This document shows, piece after piece, positions 25,855-33,829 of a stretch of 64,000 bases of DNA (the stretch's first letter is position 1; the number at the start of each line of letters is the position of its first letter). The notes beneath the pieces were generated by a model that was given only the letters and a program-made list of their open reading frames with translations, ran no database searches and had not been told where the DNA came from. The stretch spans positions 124,001 to 188,000 of the forward strand of contig NZ_JAWMWH010000001.1 in assembly GCF_037546185.1 (NCBI RefSeq). The letters are read 5' to 3'. The stretch comes from Nicoliella lavandulae (GTDB taxonomy: Bacteria > Bacillota > Bacilli > Lactobacillales > Lactobacillaceae). The position numbers were made by a program, and so were the translations under genes.

Positions 25855-26501
25855 ACCCAGCAATTAAATTATTAATGGTCATCATCATTGGCGTGGAAAT
25901 TTCTTTTATTCCCAACGTACCCCTTAACCTTTGTATCATGGCGATTAGCATGTTGTACTTGATTTTAAAACGCACTAAGTTCAAGTCACTTTTATACCTA
26001 ATTCTATATCCCATGATTCCAGCCGCTGGACTATTAATCTCACAAGTCATTTATGGTGTCCAGGGATCTGAAATGGGCTGGGTCTTATTCACCCGGTTGT
26101 ACACCTATGTATGGCTAGGAGCAACGTTTACGCTCACCACTAACATTGCTGATTTAGCGTTTACTCTCGAACAAAACTTTAAGTTACCGTCCAAATTTGC
26201 CTACGGGGTCCTAACTGCATTTAACCTCGTGCCACGCATCATCACTGAAGTCCAAACGATTCGCCACGCCAGTTTAATGCGGGGCGTAACGCTACAACTA
26301 TGGTCACCAAAGCTTTACTTTAAAGCCATTTTAGCAGCCATCAATTGGTCCACCGATTTGTCACAGGCCATGATTTCACATGGGTTTGTCGAAGATGCGC
26401 CTAGGACCCACGTAAATAAGACCTATGTTCGTTGGACGGACTATGCAACCTGCTTGTTCTGGTTAGTATTAGTCCAAATCCCACTATTTATTCACTTCTA
26501 A
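25851..26501 (+). CDS. ykoC: ECF transporter transmembrane protein YkoC (T component)
   Basis: The 216-residue membrane protein has about four to five hydrophobic segments and couples the YkoD ATPases to YkoE. The family's cytoplasmic coupling motifs, usually A-R-G, appear as SLMRGVT near residue 142 and a second DLSQAMISHGFV block near residue 168; the second has HGF in place of the usual RGF. The gene overlaps ykoD by 4 bases. Length is close to other YkoC proteins. No terminator is evident before the next gene, though a 70-base gap follows. Confidence 0.88.
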   Translation: MNPAIKLLMVIIIGVEISFIPNVPLNLCIMAISMLYLILKRTKFKSLLYLILYPMIPAAGLLISQVIYGVQGSEMGWVLFTRLYTYVWLGATFTLTTNIADLAFTLEQNFKLPSKFAYGVLTAFNLVPRIITEVQTIRHASLMRGVTLQLWSPKLYFKAILAAINWSTDLSQAMISHGFVEDAPRTHVNKTYVRWTDYATCLFWLVLVQIPLFIHF

Positions 26502-26571
26502 TAGCTCTACCTTTTAATTAATGGATAGTTATAATATAATTAAGTGAGATTATTTATTCAGGAGGCGTCCC

Positions 26572-26760
26572 ATGACAAACGGAATTAGCAAAATTTCACA
26601 AGAAATCATTGATTACCAAAAAGCTACTGCATGGCCTGATACTCAATTAGCCTTCAACTTACACTTAAGTGTTGAACGACTACACGATATCAAATCAATG
26701 GAAAAACAACCTACTAATGAAGAAACTGAATTAATTGAAAACTTCATTAACAAAAACTAA
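26572..26760 (+). CDS. Small 62-residue protein of unknown function
   Basis: A good ribosome binding site (GGAGG) precedes an ATG opening a 62-residue helical, slightly acidic protein. It resembles a Lactobacillaceae family that I recall as LBP_cg2779-like, but I cannot verify that. The segment AFNLHLSVERLHDIKSM could be a small helix-turn-helix. A TATAAT-like sequence lies at 26532-26537, so it may have its own promoter. A bidirectional terminator follows. Confidence 0.7.
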   Translation: MTNGISKISQEIIDYQKATAWPDTQLAFNLHLSVERLHDIKSMEKQPTNEETELIENFINKN

Positions 26761-26773
26761 GCTTGTTGCAAAT

Positions 26774-26807
26774 TAAAAGCCAGCCGAAATTTCGGCTGGC
26801 TTTTTTG
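26774..26807. terminator. Bidirectional terminator
   Basis: AAAGCCAGCCGAAA pairs with TTTCGGCTGGCTTT with T-tracts on both strands, between convergent genes. Confidence 0.92.
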
Positions 26808-27998
26808 TTATAGTTCACGTTGATTCTTTAACCCATCATCGATAAAGAAAGCTTCTAAGTAGCCAAAAGAGAGTTCACCAATGTTACTGAGATGAATTTC
26901 AACGGGTTTCTCCAACCCTTCGCGACTATCATCCACTTCTTGAAAGACTAATTGATTCGTAATGGGGGTGATCTCTAATGGATAGCCTAACATCCCATGG
27001 GTCTTGGGTTGAGCGATCCGGACCAACCGGTTCAACTTAATTGCTTGCCGTAATAGGGCTAGCAATGCGTTATCGGTCATGTCAAATTCTCGATCCGCAT
27101 TTAAAACTGGTTCCACGAACGTATGCGCGGCCTTATTTTCTGCCACTAAGTGATTAATTAAGGTCAAATAATCAGACTGGGTAAATAAGCTAGCAACCAT
27201 TGAAGTTCGTAATAGCACGTAGCCACCAAACTGGCCACTCATGTTGACCAGATTAAAGATAATGAATTCTGAATTATAATTGACCACATAACCAATGTAA
27301 TAATAACCATTGTCAGCAGCCGACTCCACTTCAATCAATTGATGATGTTTTTTAGAGTGGTCCAAAATAGCAGGAACGCTCAAATCACCACCACTGATTT
27401 GTTGGGTCGCTAGACTAGGGCCGAATAATAATGACCGGTTCTTAGTTAACAGGGTCAATTCCTTCCCTAAAAACTCGATGGTCACAATATCGCTTAGCGC
27501 TATTGAACGGGTCTGGTGATCAGCAAAGTCCATCTTATTAACGGTCGTAATGTTCACCACTTCACTGTTCACACTGTTGATCACACATTTATAGTTACCG
27601 GCAATCCCATTCCCATCATAGGTGGTAATCATCACAACTTGACCATCCACGTACGAACGCCCTAGGATTTCCAAGCGCAAGTTAGCCAACTTATTTAATG
27701 GCATCAAATCAGTTTCAGCAATTTCATCAAATTGATATAGCTCAGCTAGATCGATTCGGCGTTTCATATGCTTTAAATCTGGGCTATCGTTAACTTCGAC
27801 ATCATAGACCGTGGTCAAGTCCAAATAGACCATTCCATCGGGCATCCCCCACTCATCATAAGTGCGCAAGACCAATTGTTCATCAACATCGTCTAGCTTA
27901 TACACGTACCCGGTGAAAAAGATTTCATCCATACGATAAACGTTGACAATTTGATTCTTCTTGGCTGCCACTTTTAAATTATTTAAAACAATCCCCAT
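26808..27998 (-). CDS. Unknown cytoplasmic protein with four LSm/SH3-like repeats
   Basis: I do not recognise this 396-residue protein. It appears built from four similar beta-rich units, at about residues 3-70, 85-180, 205-290 and 310-390. Each has a loop-strand pattern with a gap around a conserved hydrophobic-Gly segment, for example FTGYVYKLDD, IAGNYKCVIN, YIGYVVNYNS and MLGYPLEITP, followed by a polar strand and a residue-rich helix. The pattern is similar to LSm or SH3-like small barrels that bind RNA or peptides. There is no signal peptide or membrane segment. It starts 17 bases after the asparaginase stop, so it is probably in the same operon. A function is unknown. Confidence 0.75.
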   Translation of the reverse strand: MGIVLNNLKVAAKKNQIVNVYRMDEIFFTGYVYKLDDVDEQLVLRTYDEWGMPDGMVYLDLTTVYDVEVNDSPDLKHMKRRIDLAELYQFDEIAETDLMPLNKLANLRLEILGRSYVDGQVVMITTYDGNGIAGNYKCVINSVNSEVVNITTVNKMDFADHQTRSIALSDIVTIEFLGKELTLLTKNRSLLFGPSLATQQISGGDLSVPAILDHSKKHHQLIEVESAADNGYYYIGYVVNYNSEFIIFNLVNMSGQFGGYVLLRTSMVASLFTQSDYLTLINHLVAENKAAHTFVEPVLNADREFDMTDNALLALLRQAIKLNRLVRIAQPKTHGMLGYPLEITPITNQLVFQEVDDSREGLEKPVEIHLSNIGELSFGYLEAFFIDDGLKNQREL

Positions 27999-28015
27999 TT
28001 AAAAACCTCGCAATT

Positions 28016-28990
28016 TTAAGATATTGCAGTACTCATGTACTGTGCTAGGCGAGCGCCTTTAAGGCCGTTACTAATTCCTACGATTAGCTTAATGCGGGCT
28101 TTGGGACCGTTCAAGCCCCGACAAAGGCTAACGCCCATTTGTTCTAATTCAATTCCACCGCCTTGATAATCATAGATATCTTGGGCCATTCCATTATAAC
28201 AACGCGATACTAGAATTACGGGAATACCACGGTCTAAAATGCGTTGTAATGCTGGTAATGTTGCTGGTGGTAAGTTTCCGGATCCCAATCCTTCAACAAT
28301 CAATCCCTTAGTGTTGCCATTGTTCAATGCATCAAATAGGGTCCCATCCATTCCGGCGAACGCCTTTAATAGGAACACTCCTGATTCAACATGGTCAATG
28401 TTGAAGGAATCACTTTTGATTAACTCTTGGAAGAAGTAAGGTTTATGCTTACTGATGATTCCTAAGGGACCAAAGGTTGGGGTCTTGAACGTCGCTAAAT
28501 TAGTGGTATGCGTCTTAGTCACGTAGCGAGCCGTGTGAATTTCATCATTCATCACTACTAAGACCCCTTTACCAATCGCATCATCAGATGCTGCTACGGC
28601 CACTGAGCTCTGTAGGTTGTATAACCCATCCGAACCAATTTCATTGGATGACCGCATTGCTCCGGTCAATACCACTGGTAGCCGGTTGGGTAACGTTAAG
28701 TCCAAAAAGTAGGCCGTTTCTTCTAGAGTATCGGTCCCGTGGGTAATTACCACGCCGTCAATGCCGTCTTGTTCGGCTTTTAAGATCCGGTCCCGTAGTT
28801 GTAACATCACATCTGGAGTCACGTGTGGAGATGGTAAGTTGAACATTGGATCATTAATTAATTCGACTTCACCGTCCAAAGTCACATCATGACTTGCGAT
28901 TGGGTTTTCTTGATTGGGAATTACTTCCCCATTTTCATCGGCGGACATTGAAATGGTCCCACCAGTATGAATTGCTAAAATGGTTTTCAC
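28016..28990 (-). CDS. ansA: L-asparaginase (type I)
   Basis: The 324-residue enzyme hydrolyses asparagine to aspartate and ammonia in the cytoplasm. The first catalytic threonine lies in HTGGTISM and the second in the VVITHGTDTLEETAYFL segment with the TDT triad near residue 90. A Lys-containing catalytic stretch, LTGAMRSSNEIGSDG, also fits. There is no signal peptide, which agrees with a type I enzyme. GTG 28990 follows AGGAGG about 7 bases upstream; the longer frame starting at 29059 would add 23 residues encoded by a promoter-like region. The unknown four-repeat gene follows in the operon. The product aspartate would feed the aspartate-family genes elsewhere in the window. Confidence 0.93.
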   Translation of the reverse strand: MKTILAIHTGGTISMSADENGEVIPNQENPIASHDVTLDGEVELINDPMFNLPSPHVTPDVMLQLRDRILKAEQDGIDGVVITHGTDTLEETAYFLDLTLPNRLPVVLTGAMRSSNEIGSDGLYNLQSSVAVAASDDAIGKGVLVVMNDEIHTARYVTKTHTTNLATFKTPTFGPLGIISKHKPYFFQELIKSDSFNIDHVESGVFLLKAFAGMDGTLFDALNNGNTKGLIVEGLGSGNLPPATLPALQRILDRGIPVILVSRCYNGMAQDIYDYQGGGIELEQMGVSLCRGLNGPKARIKLIVGISNGLKGARLAQYMSTAIS

Positions 28991-29104
28991 TAAAAATCCT
29001 CCTACTCCGTTTTTCACAATAATACATACAATTATAACCTTTATAGCCCAAATGTTCATTGTTTTTTGTCAATAAAAATGCTAGAGTATTTAAGTAATAT
29101 TAAA

Positions 29105-29175
29105 CGTGCCTATATAATGCCAAAATAAGGTTGGTCAGTTTCTACCTATACCCGTAAAGTATAGACTATAAGCCA
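29105..29175 (+). promoter_or_regulatory. Purine riboswitch, guanine type
   Basis: The core matches the xpt-class aptamer: TATAAT, a P2 stem GCCAA/TTGGT with a 7-base loop ending GG, AGTTTCTACC, a P3 stem TATAC/GTATA with loop CCGTAAA, then GACTATA. The C in GACTAT corresponds to position 74, which marks guanine/xanthine rather than adenine specificity. The P1 arms pair from GTGCC at 29106. A possible translational platform follows: TTCCA (about 29226) can pair with TGGAA that overlaps the GGAAGG ribosome binding site (29238-29243). Confidence 0.9.
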
Positions 29176-29252
29176 CAAAATTTCTGATACCATATGAAAT
29201 TTTGATCAGCATACTTGGTCATTATTCCAGGACACTTGGAAGGATGATTATT

Positions 29253-30551
29253 TTGCAAGAGATTCGATCCGAATCTAAATTCAAGAATGCATTGTTAGGG
29301 TTCCAACACCTATTGACCATGTATTCAGGAGACGTTATCGTGCCCCTTTTAATTGGGACCGCTTTACACTTCAGCGCTGCTGAAATGACGTATCTAATCT
29401 CCACTGATATTTTCATGTGTGGGATTGCAACATTACTGCAATTAAAGCGTACCCCGTTAACGGGGATCGGACTACCAGTCGTGTTAGGATGTGCGGTTCA
29501 ATATATCGCTCCCCTAAAGGCCATTGGGGGCCAACTCGGGGTGGGTGCCATGTACGGCGCCATCATTGGGGCTGGAATCTTCATGTTCCTAATTGCGGGA
29601 CTCTTTTCCAAACTACGAAAATTCTTCCCACCAGTGGTTACCGGTTCATTAATTACCGTAATTGGATTCTCATTGATTCCAGTGGCAGTTCAAGATATCG
29701 GGGGCAGTGATCCAAGCGCTGCCAGCTTTGGAAATGGGACCCACCTCTTAATCGGATTGGCTACCCTGTTCATTATCGTGTTGTTGAACGTATATGCGAA
29801 GGGATTCTTCAAGGCTATTTCCGTATTGATCGGGATGTTAGCCGGAACCGTAATTGCTGGTTCTATGGGCTTAGTATCACTTAGTTCCATTAGCCAGGCC
29901 AGTTGGTTCAGACTACCAATTCCATTTTACTTCTCGACACCACATTTTGAATGGTCATCCATCGTTACCATCAGTTTAGTCGCATTGACTACCATGGTCG
30001 AATCAACAGGAGTGTTCTTCGCCCTTGGTGATATCGTTGACCGTAAATTAACCAGTGATGATTTGAAACGTGGTTACCGTTCTGAAGGGATTGCCGCCAT
30101 CTTAGGTGGAATTTTTAATACCTTCCCATACTCCACGTTCTCTGAAAACGTCGGGGTGGTTCAAATCTCTGGGATCAAGAGTAGAAAGCCGATTTATTAC
30201 TCTGCCGTCTTCTTGTTACTCCTTGGATTACTACCCAAGGCTGCTGCCATTGTACTAATCATGCCTGACTACGTTTTAGGTGGTGCCATGATTGCAATGT
30301 TCGGGATGGTTGGGGTTCAAGGAATTCGGGTCTTACAAAAAGTTGATTTTGACGACAATGACAATTTGCTTATTGTTGCCGTATCAGTTGGACTAGGATT
30401 AGGAATTACTTTCTACCCACAAATTCTAAAATCACTTCCTGAATCAGTTAACATCATCTTGAACAACGGAGTGGTAATTACGAGTTTGACTGCGGTCATC
30501 TTAAACGTACTATTTAACTTCAGAAAAAAGCCAGCTAAGGCTGAACAATAA
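29253..30551 (+). CDS. pbuX: Xanthine/guanine permease (NCS2 family)
   Basis: This 432-residue permease of the nucleobase:cation symporter-2 family has about 12 to 14 membrane segments. Family blocks include LTMYSGDVIVPLLIG at the N terminus, GLPVVLGCAVQYI, and the FNTFPYSTFSENVGVVQISG block with the substrate-associated Asn and Glu residues. Xanthine is the likely substrate by resemblance to PbuX, supported by the upstream guanine-type riboswitch. I chose TTG 29253 because GGAAGG (29238-29243) stands 9 bases away; the ATG at 29244 directly abuts the ribosome binding site. Confidence 0.88.
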   Translation: MQEIRSESKFKNALLGFQHLLTMYSGDVIVPLLIGTALHFSAAEMTYLISTDIFMCGIATLLQLKRTPLTGIGLPVVLGCAVQYIAPLKAIGGQLGVGAMYGAIIGAGIFMFLIAGLFSKLRKFFPPVVTGSLITVIGFSLIPVAVQDIGGSDPSAASFGNGTHLLIGLATLFIIVLLNVYAKGFFKAISVLIGMLAGTVIAGSMGLVSLSSISQASWFRLPIPFYFSTPHFEWSSIVTISLVALTTMVESTGVFFALGDIVDRKLTSDDLKRGYRSEGIAAILGGIFNTFPYSTFSENVGVVQISGIKSRKPIYYSAVFLLLLGLLPKAAAIVLIMPDYVLGGAMIAMFGMVGVQGIRVLQKVDFDDNDNLLIVAVSVGLGLGITFYPQILKSLPESVNIILNNGVVITSLTAVILNVLFNFRKKPAKAEQ

Positions 30552-30558
30552 TTACATC

Positions 30559-30599
30559 AAAAAAAGACGCGGTTCCTAATTTGGAATCGCGTCTTTTTG
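30559..30599. terminator. Bidirectional terminator
   Basis: AAAGACGCGGTTCC pairs with GGAATCGCGTCTTT (one G-T pair) and both flanks are A/T tracts, between convergent genes. Confidence 0.9.
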
Positions 30600-30609
30600 C
30601 ATGGATTAA

Positions 30610-31350
30610 TTAAATTACTTTAGATAAGAAGTCTTGAGCCCGTTGGGTCTTTGGATGGTCAAAGAATTCCTTTGGCGCACCCTTTTCAACAATTTGGCCA
30701 TCATCCATGAACCAAATTTGATTAGCCACGTTCTTGGCAAAATCCATTTCATGGGTCACCACTAGCATCGTCATCCCTTGTTGAGCCAAGTCTTGCATAA
30801 CTGAAAGGACTTCGCCGACCTTTTCAGGATCCAAGGCACTAGTTGGTTCATCAAACAACATTACTTCTGGTTGCATTGCTAATGCTCTAGCAATTGCCAC
30901 CCGTTGGGCTTGACCACCAGATAAACTGCTTGGATAAACGTCAGCCTTGTTATCTAGACCAACTTGGGTGAGGAGTTGATGGGCAATCTCAGTTGCCTTT
31001 TGATCAGAAACCTTTTTCACTTTAATAGGGGCCACCTTAACGTTTTCCAATACCGTCATGTTATTGAAGAGGTTAAAGTTTTGGAATACCATCCCCATCT
31101 TAGTTCTTAATTTATCTAGTTCTTTATCCTTACACTTAGTTAGGTCCTTGCCATCAAAGTAAACGGACCCTGAAGTGGGTTTGCCTAACATGTTTATACA
31201 TCTAAGGAAGGTACTCTTCCCCGCCCCAGATGGTCCAATCAATGCAATCACTTGACCAGATTGAACATTGGCGCTGATGTCTTTTAACACCAAGTTGTTT
31301 TTGAACTCTTTTTTAATGTGTTCGATTTTTAAAATATCGGTATTATTCAT
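30610..31350 (-). CDS. Polar amino acid ABC transporter ATPase (GlnQ/ArtM type)
   Basis: The 246-residue ATPase has Walker A GPSGAGKST (near residue 39), Q-loop VFQNFNLF, signature LSGGQAQRVAIARALA and Walker B VMLFDEPTSALDPE. It is the partner of the substrate-binding/permease fusion upstream, with an 8-base overlap of the stop and the start, and matches the family that energises uptake of Gln, Arg or His. The shared palindrome with argGH suggests arginine or citrulline as substrate, an inference. It is the last gene of the operon. Confidence 0.92.
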   Translation of the reverse strand: MNNTDILKIEHIKKEFKNNLVLKDISANVQSGQVIALIGPSGAGKSTFLRCINMLGKPTSGSVYFDGKDLTKCKDKELDKLRTKMGMVFQNFNLFNNMTVLENVKVAPIKVKKVSDQKATEIAHQLLTQVGLDNKADVYPSSLSGGQAQRVAIARALAMQPEVMLFDEPTSALDPEKVGEVLSVMQDLAQQGMTMLVVTHEMDFAKNVANQIWFMDDGQIVEKGAPKEFFDHPKTQRAQDFLSKVI

Positions 31351-32827
31351 GTTTTAATCTCCCTTCGAACAAGCCTAGTAATCTTGAAATCCCAAATGTT
31401 AGGATGAAGTAAATTACCATTACGATAAAGATTGGTACCACTCCTTGGTAAGTATCGGCTTGCACAATTCTTAATTGGTAAATTAAGTCGGTAACCCCGA
31501 TGATGGATACAATTGAACTTTCCTTGATCAAGGATACAAATTCGTTCCCTAATGCTGGCAAGATGTTCTTAATCGCTTGAGGTAGGACCACGATTTGCAT
31601 GGTTTGATGGTTAGAAAAACCTAATGATCTAGCGGCTTCACTTTGCCCATCATCAATTGATTCAATCCCACTTCTGATAATTTCAGCAACGTAGGCCCCC
31701 GAGTTGATGAACACGGCGATAATCCCGGCAGTTAGTGCAGGCACATTTACGATGGTTCCTAATCCGAAGTAAACGAACATAATTTGAACCATCAATGGCG
31801 TTCCTCTAATAAATTCGATGTAAGCAACCGCAACTGAATGGAATAAAATATTTTTAGATAGCTTCATTAGGGCTAATAAGATTCCAAGTAATAATCCTAA
31901 AATCGTCCCAACGATTGAAATTAAGATTGTGTATTCAGTTCCCTTAATGAAGTAGTCCTTGTAATCATACATTTGTTGCCAAACTGAGATTTTAGCTTTC
32001 TTAGCACCAGTTCCCATTTCCTTAGAAGCGGCTGGGATGAACTTGTTTTCAAATTCATGGCTCTTGTTAGCGGCCTCAATTGTTTTATTAGCGGCGTTAA
32101 CTAGTGAAGTTGCGCCCTTGTGGAATGCCACAACGTTTTGAGCCTTTGCAGTATTGAACTTCGCATCAATTTGCTTAATTCCATCCGTGTTAGCTGCATA
32201 GGCTTCCCCGGTTGCACTTTCAACCGCAACGGCTTTAACCTTGTTCGTCTTTAAAGCTAGCACTAAGTCGTTAACACTTTCCATTCCCTTTAGGGTAGCG
32301 TTCTTTACTTGTTGCTTTACTAAGTTATATTGAGTACTTCCAGTTTGAACCCCCACTGGTTGGTTAGCTAAGTCCTTGTAAGACTTAATGCTATGGTCAT
32401 TTGAATTGATCAATAAACTTTGCCCACCATTATAGTAAGGAATGGTAAAGTCAACACTCTTGGCTCTTTCTGGCGTCTTGGTCAATCCAGCAATAACCAT
32501 ATCCACCTTACCGGTTTGTAAGGCCACTAGTAAGGAGTCAAAACTCATGGACTTGATCTTAAGTTTAACCCCCATATTTTTAGCAATTTGCTTAGCTAAT
32601 TCAATATCGGCTCCTAAGATCTTAGCCTGACCATTTTCGTTCTTAGTGAATTCGTATGGCGGATAATCAGGCGCCGTCCCCATCACTAAAGTGCCCTTCT
32701 TTTTAATTGTTGATAAATAATTATCACTGCTACTTGCTTGAGCATATGTATTTTTATTCAACAATCCAGTAAAAACACTAAATGTCATTATAAAAACCAT
32801 TAATAATTTTACAATCTTGTTCTTCAT
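31343..32827 (-). CDS. Amino acid ABC transporter, substrate-binding and permease fusion
   Basis: This 494-residue protein combines a secreted solute-binding domain (signal sequence about residues 1-31, ending near TYAQASS, then the periplasmic-type domain to about residue 280) with a membrane permease domain of about five segments. The permease has EFIRGTPLMVQIMFVYFG and the EAA-loop reading EAARSLG with its GFSNHQTMQIVVLPQAI continuation. Such one-chain fusions are common in lactic acid bacteria for the Gln/Arg families. The substrate domain begins with TLVMGTAPDYPPYEF. ATG 32827 has AAAGG about 10 bases upstream. Confidence 0.92.
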   Translation of the reverse strand: MKNKIVKLLMVFIMTFSVFTGLLNKNTYAQASSSDNYLSTIKKKGTLVMGTAPDYPPYEFTKNENGQAKILGADIELAKQIAKNMGVKLKIKSMSFDSLLVALQTGKVDMVIAGLTKTPERAKSVDFTIPYYNGGQSLLINSNDHSIKSYKDLANQPVGVQTGSTQYNLVKQQVKNATLKGMESVNDLVLALKTNKVKAVAVESATGEAYAANTDGIKQIDAKFNTAKAQNVVAFHKGATSLVNAANKTIEAANKSHEFENKFIPAASKEMGTGAKKAKISVWQQMYDYKDYFIKGTEYTILISIVGTILGLLLGILLALMKLSKNILFHSVAVAYIEFIRGTPLMVQIMFVYFGLGTIVNVPALTAGIIAVFINSGAYVAEIIRSGIESIDDGQSEAARSLGFSNHQTMQIVVLPQAIKNILPALGNEFVSLIKESSIVSIIGVTDLIYQLRIVQADTYQGVVPIFIVMVIYFILTFGISRLLGLFEGRLKHE

Positions 32828-32862
32828 GAATATCAAACCTTTCTCGCTTGTTTATGCTATAT

Positions 32863-32891
32863 ATAATAACACTCGATGAAATAATATGCAA
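32863..32891 (-). promoter_or_regulatory. Promoter of the polar amino acid transporter
   Basis: On the minus strand TTGCAT (32891-32886) and TATTAT (32868-32863) are 17 bases apart. The palindromic operator-like elements lie 25-80 bases upstream of the -35 hexamer. Confidence 0.7.
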
Positions 32892-32914
32892 TATAATTTT
32901 AAAAATAAATATAT

Positions 32915-32969
32915 TTATGCATAAAAGCTGAATAAGTAGCCATTGTATATTCAACTTTTGTTTATGCAT
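32915..32969 (-). promoter_or_regulatory. Putative ARG-box-like operators
   Basis: The palindrome TTATGCATAA is at 32915-32924, a related TTTATGCAT at 32961-32969, and TGAATA/TATTCA half sites lie between them. The same 10-base palindrome occurs upstream of argG (36519-36528). The half sites look like arginine-repressor boxes (TGNAT-type). The regulator is not in the window. Confidence 0.5.
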
Positions 32970-33030
32970 GTTATTTCACTTTTCATTTTTAGGCTAAATC
33001 CTGTAAAATAGATGCTAAGGAGTGACGAGT

Positions 33031-33393
33031 ATGGGTAGATACTACCAACCAAAAGATTCTAAAGATGCAATGCGCTACATTGAAAAACTATTTAATAGTT
33101 ATAAAGATGAACCACTGACCCAAGAACTATTGACCTACCACCAAAACCTAATTAAACAGATTGCTGGTAACGTCATCCCCACCGCCGAACAAGAAGGTAT
33201 TGCTGAACGCGTGGCTTCTGCTAAGTCGATGGAGACGGTCATGCAACAATGGATCAGGGCCAAATTAATGGGCCAACCATTTAATGGTCGGATGCATCAT
33301 TTTCGATTTGAAGCCAACAATAGTAAGCCCAAGTTTAAACGACGGAATATTAAGGTAAATGGTAATAATAATTTACGTTCTAGTCGTCATTAA
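33031..33393 (+). CDS. Small basic protein of unknown function
   Basis: I do not recognise this 120-residue protein. Residues 1-90 are helical and neutral, and the last 30 residues are basic and rich in Lys, Arg and Asn. The helical core (DAMRYIEKLFNSYKDEPLT and following) has some resemblance to bacteriocin-immunity-like four-helix proteins, but no bacteriocin gene is nearby and I do not assert that role. ATG 33031 has AAGGAGTGA six bases upstream; the in-frame GTG three codons earlier is within that site. No signal or membrane segment is visible. Confidence 0.7.
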   Translation: MGRYYQPKDSKDAMRYIEKLFNSYKDEPLTQELLTYHQNLIKQIAGNVIPTAEQEGIAERVASAKSMETVMQQWIRAKLMGQPFNGRMHHFRFEANNSKPKFKRRNIKVNGNNNLRSSRH

Positions 33394-33448
33394 CCTTGCA
33401 GATTATGGCATAATCAATTAGTATTAACAATAATGAGGTGATATTGAA

Positions 33449-33790
33449 ATGAAGAGAAAAACCGAACGCGAAGAACGTAAAAAAGCAATCATTGATATGA
33501 ATAGTTTCTTACTAACATATGCAATGAACGTTCTTCCTGATGGTACCAAGGATATCGCTGGGACCGTCTACAATGCTGCTAAAAATAATTTAAATGATTT
33601 AGATGCATTATTTAACGATGGCGGAATCGGTCGGACTTTAAAATACATGGACATTGCTGAAGGTTGTGTTAGAAACCTTTACGACCTTGCTCCAGAAGAC
33701 GCTGAAAAAGAAGCTCAATCCGTTGGGGTAGAAGCAGTTAGCTACTTAGGCTCCAACATCGAAGCATTTAACCATTGGTTAAGTGAATAA
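33449..33790 (+). CDS. Small protein of unknown function (113 aa)
   Basis: I do not recognise this 113-residue, helical, acidic protein. After a charged N terminus (MKRKTEREERKK) it has a helical body with DGTKDIAGTVYNAAKNNL and ends in NHWLSE. No metal-binding or catalytic motif is visible. The ATG has GAGGTGAT upstream. It follows the previous small gene by 55 bases and precedes a terminator, so the two may be cotranscribed. Confidence 0.7.
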   Translation: MKRKTEREERKKAIIDMNSFLLTYAMNVLPDGTKDIAGTVYNAAKNNLNDLDALFNDGGIGRTLKYMDIAEGCVRNLYDLAPEDAEKEAQSVGVEAVSYLGSNIEAFNHWLSE

Positions 33791-33792
33791 TG

Positions 33793-33828
33793 CAAAAAAC
33801 CATTCATCAAAGCGATGAATGGTTTTTT
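33793..33828. terminator. Bidirectional terminator
   Basis: AAAACCATTCATC pairs with GATGAATGGTTTT with A- and T-tracts, between the small unknown gene and argH. Confidence 0.92.
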
Positions 33829-33829
33829 A

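Noticed and set aside
33031..33393. Bacteriocin immunity protein
   Set aside because: Only a loose helical resemblance; no bacteriocin precursor with a double-glycine leader or transporter is nearby.
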